From CAZSXS01 sp964611385 (GTDB lineage: Bacteria > Bacillota > Clostridia > Lachnospirales > CAYPQA01), in NCBI GenBank assembly GCA_964611385.1, contig CAZSXS010000074.1, forward strand, positions 1 to 19,379: a stretch of DNA of 19,379 nt. The letters are read 5' to 3'. The notes under the pieces were generated by a model. That model had not been told where the DNA came from, ran no database searches, and was given only the letters and a program-made list of their open reading frames with translations. The position numbers and the translations under genes were made by a program. Positions 8,301-14,636 of the stretch are shown here, one piece after another (within the stretch, counting starts at the first letter, position 1; the number at the start of each line of letters is the position of its first letter).

Positions 8301-8573
8301 ACCCAAGGAGCCCAGGAGGCCGTCTGGTTTTTCCCGAGAGATGATGGATTCCACCACATCAAGGGTCAGGGGTTCGATATAAACAATATCCGCCATATCC
8401 TCGTCCGTCATAATGGTGGCCGGATTGGAGTTAATCAATACAACTTGTATCCCCTCTTCTCTTAAGGATTTGCAAGCTTGGGTTCCGGCATAATCAAATT
8501 CAGCAGCCTGCCCGATAATGATCGGACCTGAACCGATTACTAAGACCTTTTTGATATCAGAAAATTTAGGCAT
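5370..8573 (-). CDS. carB: Carbamoyl-phosphate synthase large subunit CarB
   Basis: Large subunit that makes carbamoyl phosphate from bicarbonate, ammonia and two ATP for arginine and pyrimidine synthesis. At 1067 residues it is full length. The first ATP-grasp half starts with VLVIGSGPIIIGQAAEFDYA and the second, from about residue 550, with VIVIGSGPIRIGQGIEFDY. Each half contains its EVNPR(V/A)SR motif. The last 130 or so residues form the MGS-like allosteric domain, where UMP or IMP, and ornithine at the domain junction, act in known enzymes. The ATG overlaps the carA stop by eight bases (ATGCCTAA), with GGGAGGA eight bases upstream inside carA, implying translational coupling. It appears to be the last gene of the arginine operon; the 232-bp palindrome follows. 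Nothing is missing in this subunit, in contrast to CarA. Confidence 0.97.
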   Translation of the reverse strand: MPKFSDIKKVLVIGSGPIIIGQAAEFDYAGTQACKSLREEGIQVVLINSNPATIMTDEDMADIVYIEPLTLDVVESIISREKPDGLLGSLGGQTGLNMAVELYEKGILDKYNVRLLGPSADAIKKAEDRDLFKKLMEEINEPIPKSIIVENVEDGINFGEENGYPVIVRPAYTLGGTGGGIANNKEELETILYKGLKASRINQALIEQSVAGWKEIEYEVMRDENDTCIVICNMENIDPVGIHTGDSIVVAPAQTLRAEECAMLKAAAIKIIKALKINGGCNVQFALDTKSKEYVVIEVNPRVSRSSALASKASGYPIAKIAAKVAIGLHLHEIQNYVTKITKASFEPTLDYVVLKIPRFPFDKFQYADRTLGTQMKATGEVMSIDRRFASAFLKAVISLEGKGTGLRRPDLEQLTLKDLYGRLNVCGDERIFVVAETFRKGGTVEKVAELTMIDPWFLEKIKSILDLERALASEMLSVKLLLQAEEMGFTDREIQVLSGKSLATIDTLRRAHGIFPVYKRVDTCGAEFDSKTPYYYSTYDKEDENVISGNAKVIVIGSGPIRIGQGIEFDYCSVHAAWAIQKCGYESIIINNNPETVSTDFDTADKLYFEPLFIEDVYNVIRNEMPYGVIVQFGGQTALNLAPQLVKRGVQILGTSMESSDVAEDRERFEILLRELNIPQPKGFAILTPEDAKIAARKVGYPVLVRPSYVIGGRAMQVVHNESELMLYVREALSEGTEHPILIDHYIDGKEVEVDAISDGVDILIPGIIEHIEHAGVHSGDSITVYPPQTLSQGVMDKLTDYTQKIARALQVKGLMNIQFVLDGENVYVIEVNPRASRTVPILSKVTGIPMVDVAVKIILGGRLAAQGYGTGLAPSKNLVAVKAPVFSFAKLYDVDPAMTPEMKSTGEVLGIGKTYEAALYKAFKATGSSFPTEGKVLLSVNEYALNDVLPIAKELDSLGYELAATDMTADFLQSKGLSVEKISKENPAAILKMIHDQAFVMVINVPTLGRSPERIGFKIRNAAIQYKLPLFTCLDTAKAFLLVIREVIKQGREIEYLPIREWNQK

Positions 8574-9675
8574 TTTTATGTCCTCCCGAAATAGCCTTAT
8601 TTTGAATTGACTCCAGCCAGCCGCTTAACAGCACATTCATTTCACCTGTTTGTTCGGTCTTTAAGGCAAAGAGCACAGCAGCGGCATTTACGCCATTTTT
8701 GTCCACCACAAAGCCCTCAATGGTTCCGTCGTTAATATTTTCGTGAGTGATGGTCGCTTTTAAGTCTCCAATGATGTCATAGCCATGATTTTGGGTGGTA
8801 ATCAACACTTTATTTGTTTTTTTGTCCAGGACGGGATAATTACTACCCCTATGGCCGTTATTCATTTTCTTATACTCAGCCCCAAGCGCCAGAGCCAAAA
8901 TCAAAGCGCCAAAGCCCACAGCCCGGACAGGGATATTATTTGCCAAAAGGGTTTTAACGGTTTCAACCAGTGCCTTACAGCACTCTGGGTTCGCGCCACC
9001 ATGGGAAAGAAGCACCAAGTCCGGCGACTTGGCCATGATATCCTCGGCGGTAGTCTGGTAAGGCAGGCGATAAAGTTTTTCATTCTGTAACTGCTCAACC
9101 AGCTCACCACAGGAGCCCAGGTCCAAAAGTGCAATGCAAGGCTGATTGGTGGATTGACTGTTTTTATCGTTCTTATCGTTCTTGGCAGCACCGTAGCAGA
9201 GGGTTTCTTTTGTAGAGCCCTGGAGCTGACCTTTGGGTTCGAAAGACTTTAAAATAAGCCTATCCGCATCGGAAGGCTCATGAATGGTTAGCAGACATTT
9301 TTGACTGCCGTTATCTCGAATTTTTCTGGTCAACAAACGAGTATCCACAAAAGCCAAGCCGAAAATATCCCTCTCCTTTAAAAAATCGGACAAAGTTTTC
9401 ACTGAGCGGTAGTGGCTTGGAACCTCCGCGTAGTCCCGGACGACAACAGCCGCGGGCACTTTCTCCGTATGCAAGTCTTCATTAGCAAAGCCATAATTCC
9501 CCAACAAGGGATAGGTCATGACCATAACCTGGCCCGCGTTTGCGGGGTCGTTAAAACTTTCCTCATAACCGGCCATTTCCGTATGAAAGAAAATTTCTCC
9601 AAGAGCCGTAGCAGTACTACCAAAGGCTCTACCAACCAAGGTGGTTCCGTCTTCCAATAACAAATAACCCTTCAC
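8566..9675 (-). CDS. carA: Carbamoyl-phosphate synthase small subunit CarA lacking the glutaminase triad
   Basis: Normally this subunit hydrolyses glutamine and channels ammonia to CarB. The GTG start has GGAGG seven bases upstream; the length, 369 residues, is normal. The N-terminal small-chain domain is recognisable (GYLLLEDGT, MAGYEESFNDP, TYPLLGNYG, DTRLLTRKIR). The class I amidotransferase half aligns from IALLDLG through NNIPV, LALALGA, MNNGHRGSNYPV and TTQNHGYD. Where E. coli has GICLGHQ with nucleophile Cys269, this protein reads AVGFGAL (Gly254). The GHPE segment with the catalytic His and Glu is AVLF (Val334, Phe336), and NGPGDP is HGGANP. The frame is unbroken, so this is not a sequencing frameshift. 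The subunit is probably glutaminase-dead and may act as a structural or regulatory partner in an ammonia-using synthase, analogous to CPS I of urea-cycle animals. It follows argD by 195 bases and overlaps carB. Confidence 0.9.
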   Translation of the reverse strand: MKGYLLLEDGTTLVGRAFGSTATALGEIFFHTEMAGYEESFNDPANAGQVMVMTYPLLGNYGFANEDLHTEKVPAAVVVRDYAEVPSHYRSVKTLSDFLKERDIFGLAFVDTRLLTRKIRDNGSQKCLLTIHEPSDADRLILKSFEPKGQLQGSTKETLCYGAAKNDKNDKNSQSTNQPCIALLDLGSCGELVEQLQNEKLYRLPYQTTAEDIMAKSPDLVLLSHGGANPECCKALVETVKTLLANNIPVRAVGFGALILALALGAEYKKMNNGHRGSNYPVLDKKTNKVLITTQNHGYDIIGDLKATITHENINDGTIEGFVVDKNGVNAAAVLFALKTEQTGEMNVLLSGWLESIQNKAISGGHKNA

Positions 9676-9734
9676 AAAGATCCTCCATTTTATAATAACA
9701 GTTAAAGGCGGTAAAGATAAAAGATAAGACCCCC

Positions 9735-9763
9735 CCTTCCTCCTCCTTTCAAAAAAGCCGGAC
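9735..9763. repeat. Partial copy of the palindromic repeat (element D) between argD and carA
   Basis: The sequence CCTTCCTCCTCC followed by TTTCAAAAAAGCCGGAC (9747-9763) is identical over the 17-mer to the left arm of element A. Weaker likeness continues to about 9820. The opposite arm is missing, so it is a half or decayed copy. It fills part of the 195-base gap between argD and carA, where no convincing gene or promoter was found. Confidence 0.65.
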
Positions 9764-9870
9764 GTAAGGCGGGGAGTGGTTCAGGAATAAGTTCGTAGAC
9801 AAGCTTGAAGGCTCATAAAAGCAATTGGCCTTTAACTGTTAATTGTTTTATTTTTTATTTAGTAATCCTT

Positions 9871-11028
9871 TTAACTCAGCAGCGTCTTTTCTAAAATCTC
9901 CATCGCCATGTCAATTTCTTCCTCTGAGACAATCAAAGGAGGAACAAAGCGAATGACCTTTTCGCCGGACGCTACAAGGAGTAGACCGTTTTCGAGGGCC
10001 TTGGTAATGTAAGTTCCGGCTGCTTCGGTCAGTTCGATCCCTTGGATCAAGCCCTTGCCCCGAACTTCCTTGATTATTGGGCATTTGGCTTGTAGGGCCA
10101 GGAGCTTTTGAGTGAGGTGCTTTCCTGTTGCGCAAACCTTGTCTTGAAGTCCACCTAGCAGCTCGTCAATGACGACATTGGCGGCGGCTGTGGCCAGGGG
10201 GTTGCCGCCAAAGGTGGAGGCGTGGTCGCCGGGCTTGAAGGCTTCGGCAATCCGGTTCGTGGTCAAGCAAGCTCCAATGGGAACGCCGCCAGCAAGACCC
10301 TTGGCAATGACGCAGATGTCCGGCTCCACAGTGGTAAGCTGATGGGCAAACAAAGCTCCCGCCCGGCCTACACCGCATTGCACCTCATCAAATACCAAAA
10401 GAATCCCCTTCTCAGTACACAGCGCCCGAACCTTTTGCAAATACGCCTTATCGGCTTCGTTGATGCCGCCTTCGCCTTGGATGGGCTCAATGAAAATAGC
10501 GCCAGTTTTATCCGTGACTGCTTTTTCCAAAGCCTCAAAGTTGTTAAACTCCACATGGGAAATTCCCGGCAGCAGAGGCTTTAGCCCAGCCTGGTACTTT
10601 TCCTGTCCAGTGGCGGTGATGGCTCCGTAGGTGCGGCCATGAAAAGAATTTTTCATGGTCAAAATGTCCGTCTTGCCGCTTTGCTTCATGTCGGCGTATT
10701 TTCTGGTCAATTTTAAAGCGCATTCAATACCCTCTGCTCCGCTGTTGCAAAAAAATACCCGCTCAAAGCAAGAATGATCTGTCAGTTTTTTAGCCAAGTC
10801 CAGTTGTGGCTTTGTCCAGTACAAATTCGACACATGGATCAAGCTTCCGGCTTGCTTAGCAATAGCGCAAACCAGCCCTTCATGGGCGTGGCCCAAGGAA
10901 TTGACGGCTATCCCGGCAACGAAATCCAAGTATTTTTTACCCTTATCGTCATACACATAAACGCCCTTTCCCTCTGTTAAGACCAAAGGAAAGCGCTTAT
11001 AAGTATTCATTATACAATCCTGGCTCAT
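9871..11028 (-). CDS. argD: Acetylornithine aminotransferase ArgD
   Basis: PLP-dependent class III aminotransferase that converts N-acetylglutamate semialdehyde and glutamate to N-acetylornithine and 2-oxoglutarate, the fourth step of ornithine synthesis. The product has 385 residues, normal for ArgD. The ATG at 11028 has GGGAGG seven to eight bases upstream. The PLP Schiff-base lysine is probably Lys243 in VIAKGLAGGVPIGA. Other family marks are FCNSGAEGIECALKLTRKY for the phosphate site, SFHGRTYGAI, FDEVQCGVGRAG with the PLP-nitrogen Asp, and STFGGNPLA. It is the fourth gene of the arginine operon, 82 bases after argB and before carA. Close relatives act on succinylated or free ornithine, but the gene order makes the acetylornithine role likely. 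Confidence 0.95.
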   Translation of the reverse strand: MSQDCIMNTYKRFPLVLTEGKGVYVYDDKGKKYLDFVAGIAVNSLGHAHEGLVCAIAKQAGSLIHVSNLYWTKPQLDLAKKLTDHSCFERVFFCNSGAEGIECALKLTRKYADMKQSGKTDILTMKNSFHGRTYGAITATGQEKYQAGLKPLLPGISHVEFNNFEALEKAVTDKTGAIFIEPIQGEGGINEADKAYLQKVRALCTEKGILLVFDEVQCGVGRAGALFAHQLTTVEPDICVIAKGLAGGVPIGACLTTNRIAEAFKPGDHASTFGGNPLATAAANVVIDELLGGLQDKVCATGKHLTQKLLALQAKCPIIKEVRGKGLIQGIELTEAAGTYITKALENGLLLVASGEKVIRFVPPLIVSEEEIDMAMEILEKTLLS

Positions 11029-11088
11029 TTTTTAACCTCCCTCTTATTCCTAATTTTCTTAATTTTCTAAGAAATATACAAACCCAGT

Positions 11089-11105
11089 GTTCGGCTTTTT
11101 GGAAA
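11089..11105. repeat. Possible degenerate copy of the repeat core (element E)
   Basis: GTTCGGCTTTTTGGAAA matches GTCCGGCTTTTTTGAAA at 15 of 17 positions and sits in the short argB-argD gap. GGCTTT and AAAGCC within it could also form a small hairpin. Because it is short, chance or convergence cannot be excluded. Confidence 0.3.
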
Positions 11106-11110
11106 GCCCC

Positions 11111-11986
11111 TTATTTCTCGACCAGCGTTCCGATTCCGTCTTTTGTAAAGATTTCAAGGATGAGGCAATGAGGAAGCCGCCCGTCCAAAATATGTACGCT
11201 GCGTACTCCCTTTTCCACACCAGCGATACAGCATTCCACCTTTGGGATCATGCCGCCGGATATGGTGCCGTCTTTGATCAGCGCCTTGACTTCTTCCACA
11301 GAAATGCGAGGATACATCGAATTTTTGTCATTTACATCCCGCATGATACCGGAAACATCTGTCAAAAAAACAAGCTTTTCGGCTTGAAGGGCCCCGGCGA
11401 TGGAAACCGCCGCATAATCCGCATTAATATTATAGGTTTTTCCCTCGTTGTCAATACCCACTGGCGAAATAACCGGAACAAAATCATTTTCGATCAGCGT
11501 TCTCAGCAAATTTGTGTTGACAGCTTCGATCTCTCCCACCAAGCCGATATCCTCGCCATTGGGGCAAAGCTTCTTCACCTTGAGCATACCAGCATCTTTA
11601 CCGCTGACACCCACGGCAGAAATCCCCTGGAGGTTCAAATCAGTAGCAAGGGCCTTGTTCAGCTTACCAGAAAGCACCATCTCCACAACTTCCATGGTGT
11701 CACTGTCCGTCACCCGAAGGCCGTTTTTAAATTTGCTTTCGATGTTAAGCTTACCCAGCATAGAGTTGATTTCCGGCCCGCCCCCGTGAACCACCACGGG
11801 TTTAAAACCTACAAACTTCATCAGCGCAATATCTTTGATCACGCTTTCCTTTATTTCTCCGTCAATCAAGGCGCTGCCGCCGTACTTAATCACCACAGTG
11901 ATCCCGCTGAACTCCTTAATATAAGGAAGAGCTTCCACCAGGGTTTCAGCCTTATCTATTATATCCTGTATTTTGAATTGGCTCAT
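11111..11986 (-). CDS. argB: Acetylglutamate kinase ArgB
   Basis: Phosphorylates N-acetylglutamate with ATP, the second and usually feedback-controlled step of the cyclic arginine pathway. The ATG at 11986 has GGAGAG about six bases upstream and gives 291 residues; an ATG four codons earlier has no ribosome site. The nucleotide- and substrate-binding motifs VVIKYGGSAL, VVHGGGPEIN and the later NADYAA region are present. About 25 residues precede the core beta strand and look helical. In known hexameric, arginine-inhibited kinases such an N-terminal helix is needed for inhibition, so feedback inhibition by arginine is likely but inferred. The gene follows argJ with an ARG box in between and precedes argD. 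Confidence 0.95.
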   Translation of the reverse strand: MSQFKIQDIIDKAETLVEALPYIKEFSGITVVIKYGGSALIDGEIKESVIKDIALMKFVGFKPVVVHGGGPEINSMLGKLNIESKFKNGLRVTDSDTMEVVEMVLSGKLNKALATDLNLQGISAVGVSGKDAGMLKVKKLCPNGEDIGLVGEIEAVNTNLLRTLIENDFVPVISPVGIDNEGKTYNINADYAAVSIAGALQAEKLVFLTDVSGIMRDVNDKNSMYPRISVEEVKALIKDGTISGGMIPKVECCIAGVEKGVRSVHILDGRLPHCLILEIFTKDGIGTLVEK

Positions 11987-12002
11987 TTTACTCTCCATTC
12001 AT

Positions 12003-12016
12003 TGCATAATTATGCA
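12003..12016. promoter_or_regulatory. ARG box (ArgR/AhrC operator) between argJ and argB
   Basis: TGCATAATTATGCA is a perfect 14-bp palindrome; with its flanks it matches the arginine-repressor consensus TGNATWWWWATNCA at every fixed position. It lies directly after the argJ stop and 17 bases before the argB start. This would suit an operon-internal control point, as known for AhrC sites inside Bacillus genes, or an operator of an internal promoter that is not evident. Confidence 0.6.
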
Positions 12017-12022
12017 TAGAAA

Positions 12023-13300
12023 TTATGAACGATAGTCACCGTTAATTTTAACGTACTCATAGCTTAAGTCACAGCCCCAGGCCACGGCCTTTTCTGTGCC
12101 TTGTGCCAAATCAATATCAATGAAAATTTCTTTTTCAGACAAAATTTTCTTTGCAAGTGCTTCGTCGAATTTGATAGGGCTGCCCTTTACAAAGAGATTG
12201 ATGACACCGCCCTTGCTTCTGAAATTCATGTTGACCAGCTCAGGATCAAAGTTACCGCCGCTATAGCCCATGGCGCAAAATACACGTCCACAGTTCGCAT
12301 CCTCTCCAAAAAGAGCAGCCTTAAACAAACTGGAGGACACCACTGAACGGGAAATTTGTCTTGCATCCTGCTTCGTCAGGGCATTCATTACAGTGACTTC
12401 CATCAGCTTGGTTGCCCCTTCGCCATCTCGGACCACATCGACAGCAAGCTTTTTGCAAACCTCATAAAGAGCGGTTTTAAACTGCTGATAGTCTTCATTT
12501 TCTTCTGTGATCATTGGGTTTTCAGCCAGGCCGTTGGCCAATACCAGAATGGTATCGTTGGTGCTGGTGTCGCCGTCCACAGAGCATTGATTAAAGGTAT
12601 TTTTCACGCATTCCTTCAAAGCTACATCTAATATTTCCCGGGAAATATTTGCGTCAGTGGTAACAAATGCAAGCATCGTAGCCATATTGGGATGAATCAT
12701 GCCCGAGCCCTTTGCCATACCGCCGATCCGTACCCTCTTACCAGAAAGGTTCAGCTCTACGGTGACCGTCTTCATAAAGGTATCGGTGGTCATAATCGCT
12801 TCCGCTGCCAGATCGCCTCCCTGCTCAGACAAAGTCTGGACGGTATCCGCTATACCCTTGGTGATTTTATCCATGGGAAGGTTTACACCGATGACGCCGG
12901 TGGAGCAGATCAGAATTTCTTCTTTTTGGATGGCTTCCCGACTGCCTTCTTCCGCACCATTTTGACCGGCTTCGCCCTTATTGTTCTGATCAACCCATTT
13001 TGTGAGCTGCTCAGCATAGCAGCGTGCCATTTCTTCTGTATCCTTGCGCCCAAGCTCTCCAGTACAGGCATTGGCATTGCCACTGTTTACAACCACGCCC
13101 CGAACCTTGCCACCTTTTTCATAAACCGACAGATCCCAAAGCACTGGAGCCGCTTTTACTATATTCGTTGTGAAGCAACCGCTAAATACAGCCGGTACTT
13201 GGCTATAGATTAAAGCCAAATCCTTTTTGGCCTTTTTTATGCCTACATATTCTCCCCCCCCAAAAAAACCTTTTGGGAAGGTGATTCCTCCGTTATTCAT
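12023..13300 (-). CDS. argJ: Bifunctional ornithine acetyltransferase / N-acetylglutamate synthase ArgJ
   Basis: Transfers the acetyl group from acetylornithine to glutamate, closing the cyclic arginine pathway; many members also use acetyl-CoA to start it. The ATG at 13300 has GGAGG six bases upstream; an ATG four codons earlier lacks one. The protein has 425 residues. The precursor is cleaved by itself in front of the nucleophile threonine, here Thr208 in GMIHPNMATMLAFVTTD, giving alpha and beta chains. VVNSGNANACTG near the start and CSVDGDTSTNDT in the beta chain are family signatures. A Glu/Gly/Asn-rich insertion of about 23 residues (103-125) precedes CSTGVIG and looks like a surface loop. 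Presence of ArgJ suggests the cyclic route. It follows argC by 20 bases. Confidence 0.96.
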   Translation of the reverse strand: MNNGGITFPKGFFGGGEYVGIKKAKKDLALIYSQVPAVFSGCFTTNIVKAAPVLWDLSVYEKGGKVRGVVVNSGNANACTGELGRKDTEEMARCYAEQLTKWVDQNNKGEAGQNGAEEGSREAIQKEEILICSTGVIGVNLPMDKITKGIADTVQTLSEQGGDLAAEAIMTTDTFMKTVTVELNLSGKRVRIGGMAKGSGMIHPNMATMLAFVTTDANISREILDVALKECVKNTFNQCSVDGDTSTNDTILVLANGLAENPMITEENEDYQQFKTALYEVCKKLAVDVVRDGEGATKLMEVTVMNALTKQDARQISRSVVSSSLFKAALFGEDANCGRVFCAMGYSGGNFDPELVNMNFRSKGGVINLFVKGSPIKFDEALAKKILSEKEIFIDIDLAQGTEKAVAWGCDLSYEYVKINGDYRS

Positions 13301-13320
13301 GTTATCCTCCATTAATCTAG

Positions 13321-14349
13321 TTATACCGGAAACGCCGGAATCATATCCAGCCCAGTCTTTTCATCCAAGCCAAAAAGAAGGTTCATATTCTGAACCGCCT
13401 GACCGGCAGCGCCTTTTACCAGGTTATCAATGGCACCAACGACAATGATCGTACCAGTTCTTTCATCAATCGTAAAGCCCAGATCAAAAAAGTTCGACCC
13501 CTTTACCCATTTGGTTTCAGGGAATACGCCCTTTTTCGTCATGCGAATAAAGTACTCGTTTTCATAATATTTATTGTAGATTTCCTTGACTGCATTGTAG
13601 CTGAGGTTTGTTTTCAGCTTGGCGTAACAGGTGGCCAGAATGCCTCTGTTCATCGGAACCAGGTGGGGCGTAAAGGTGACATGAAGCTTTCTGCTTACGC
13701 TCAGTTCCTGCTCAATTTCCGGCGTATGTCGGTGAGAGGCCAGCTTATAGGCTTTAATGGACTCATTAACCTCATTAAAGTGCACGCCCAGGTTCACGGA
13801 ACGCCCGGCTCCGCTTACGCCGGACTTGGCATCAATGATGATGCCTCTTTCCTCAATGACCCCTTCTTGAACCAAGGGATAAAGAGAAAGGATACTGCAA
13901 GTGGTATAGCAACCTGGGTTTGCAATCAGCCTTGCCTTTTTGATTTCTTCCCGTCTCAATTCGCAAAGCCCATACACGGCTTCCTCTAAAAACTCCGCCC
14001 CGAAATGTTCCGTCTCATACCAGTCTTCATAGGTCTTTAGATCCTTGAGGCGGAAGTCTGCTCCCAAATCAATGACCTTTACCTTGGACAACAGTTCCTC
14101 GTTCACTCTTTTTGAGGCAATCCCATGAGGCAGAGCCAAAAAAACCACGTCACAATCAGGCAAGTCTTCCGTATCCTCTAGGCAGATCAAATCCTCGTGA
14201 CGAAAATTTTCAAACACTTCACCGTATGCTTTTCCTTTATAACTCTGAGAGGTGGCCGCCACGACCTTTACCTCTGGGTGCGCATACAGAAGACGCATAA
14301 GCTCACTACCGGCATAACCGGTGGAACCAATAACAGATGCCTTAATCAT
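13321..14349 (-). CDS. argC: N-acetyl-gamma-glutamyl-phosphate reductase ArgC
   Basis: NADPH-dependent reductase making N-acetylglutamate semialdehyde, the third step of ornithine synthesis. The ATG at 14349 follows GGAGGTAAAA; an ATG six codons upstream lacks a site and precedes a run that overlaps the ribosome site. The protein has 342 residues, the type 1 length. The nucleotide-binding turn GSTGYAGSELMRLL is at the N-terminus. The catalytic Cys147 lies in ANPGCYTTCSIL, and the active-site His in ASHRHTPEI. It is the first gene of the operon, behind a promoter with overlapping ARG-box candidates, so arginine repression through ArgR/AhrC is likely. Confidence 0.96.
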   Translation of the reverse strand: MIKASVIGSTGYAGSELMRLLYAHPEVKVVAATSQSYKGKAYGEVFENFRHEDLICLEDTEDLPDCDVVFLALPHGIASKRVNEELLSKVKVIDLGADFRLKDLKTYEDWYETEHFGAEFLEEAVYGLCELRREEIKKARLIANPGCYTTCSILSLYPLVQEGVIEERGIIIDAKSGVSGAGRSVNLGVHFNEVNESIKAYKLASHRHTPEIEQELSVSRKLHVTFTPHLVPMNRGILATCYAKLKTNLSYNAVKEIYNKYYENEYFIRMTKKGVFPETKWVKGSNFFDLGFTIDERTGTIIVVGAIDNLVKGAAGQAVQNMNLLFGLDEKTGLDMIPAFPV

Positions 14350-14417
14350 TTTTACCTCCATCCGCACAAACGTGCCACATTCGTGATATTCCGTATCCTC
14401 TTGCTTACGTTTTTATT

Positions 14418-14446
14418 ATTATACATTAAAATTTATAATTATGCAA
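14418..14446 (-). promoter_or_regulatory. Promoter of the argCJBD-carAB operon
   Basis: On the minus strand TTGCAT (14441-14446) lies 17 bases from a perfect TATAAT (14418-14423). The -35 match is only three of six, but the -10 and spacing are ideal. Transcription would begin near 14411, about 60 bases before argC. Confidence 0.6.
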
Positions 14447-14447
14447 T
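14420..14447. promoter_or_regulatory. ARG-box-like operators over the argC promoter
   Basis: Two overlapping imperfect ARG boxes cover the promoter. 14430-14447 contains, on the minus strand, TGCATAATTATAAA, one mismatch from TGNATWWWWATNCA. 14420-14437 reads TATAAATTTTAATGTATA on the minus strand, with two symmetrical mismatches. A bound arginine repressor would block both promoter elements. Assignment is by motif only. Confidence 0.45.
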
Positions 14448-14483
14448 AGCTCAGCGCATTTTTGTAAAGAAGCTGAATTTGCA

Positions 14484-14512
14484 TTGACAAAAGGCTTGTT
14501 GCTTTGTATAAT
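14484..14512 (+). promoter_or_regulatory. Consensus sigma-A promoter reading toward the ABC-F gene
   Basis: TTGACA (14484-14489), 17 bases, TATAAT (14507-14512): a perfect match to the housekeeping promoter. It is divergent from the argC promoter about 40 bases away. Transcription should begin near 14518-14520 and enters the leader of the ABC-F gene. Confidence 0.85.
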
Positions 14513-14517
14513 TCTGC

Positions 14518-14583
14518 ATGAAAGAGGAATCCTCTTTCAATGACAAAGAAAGGGCAAGGTATATAAGGATGAGAAATCGCTAA
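14518..14583 (+). CDS. Putative leader peptide of the ABC-F gene
   Basis: A 21-codon ORF starts about where the transcript begins and ends TAA at 14581-14583. Its last residues are Tyr-Ile-Arg-Met-Arg-Asn-Arg. The internal ATG at 14569 gives an alternative four-residue peptide, Met-Arg-Asn-Arg, with AAGG nine bases upstream, and may be the true start because the longer ORF has almost no leader. Arg-X-Arg near the end resembles the macrolide-arrest motif of known leaders such as MefL and ErmDL, both containing Met-Arg-Leu-Arg. A perfect 8-bp hairpin (14520-14527 with 14531-14538) lies inside the first codons. The stop overlaps GCTAATC (14579-14585), which can pair with GATTAGC (14643-14649). 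Confidence 0.4.
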   Translation: MKEESSFNDKERARYIRMRNR

Positions 14584-14601
14584 TCAGACACAAAAAATTG
14601 A

Positions 14602-14636
14602 GCATGTTCCCGTTGACGGGATTCGTGCGCCTTTTT
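14602..14636 (+). terminator. Attenuator-like terminator in the ABC-F leader
   Basis: GCATG (14602-14606) pairs with CGTGC (14624-14628) and CCCG (14609-14612) with CGGG (14617-14620) around TTGA. TTTTT follows at 14632-14636. The hairpin lies 18 bases past the leader-ORF stop, where a stalled ribosome could change folding, and about 370 bases before the ABC-F start. The exact antiterminator was not resolved. Confidence 0.5.

Noticed and set aside
8878..8940. Sequencing or frameshift error removing the CarA catalytic Cys
   Set aside because: The reading frame and flanking conserved residues are continuous on both sides, and His and Glu are lost at a separate place.
11055..11074. TTTCTTA / TAAGAAA inverted repeat upstream of argD as an operator
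   Set aside because: It is short and AT-rich and does not fit the ARG-box consensus, so chance is likely.
11087..12019. Open frame of 310 codons on the plus strand
   Set aside because: It is antisense to the whole of argB and has no family features; argB motifs on the minus strand are decisive.
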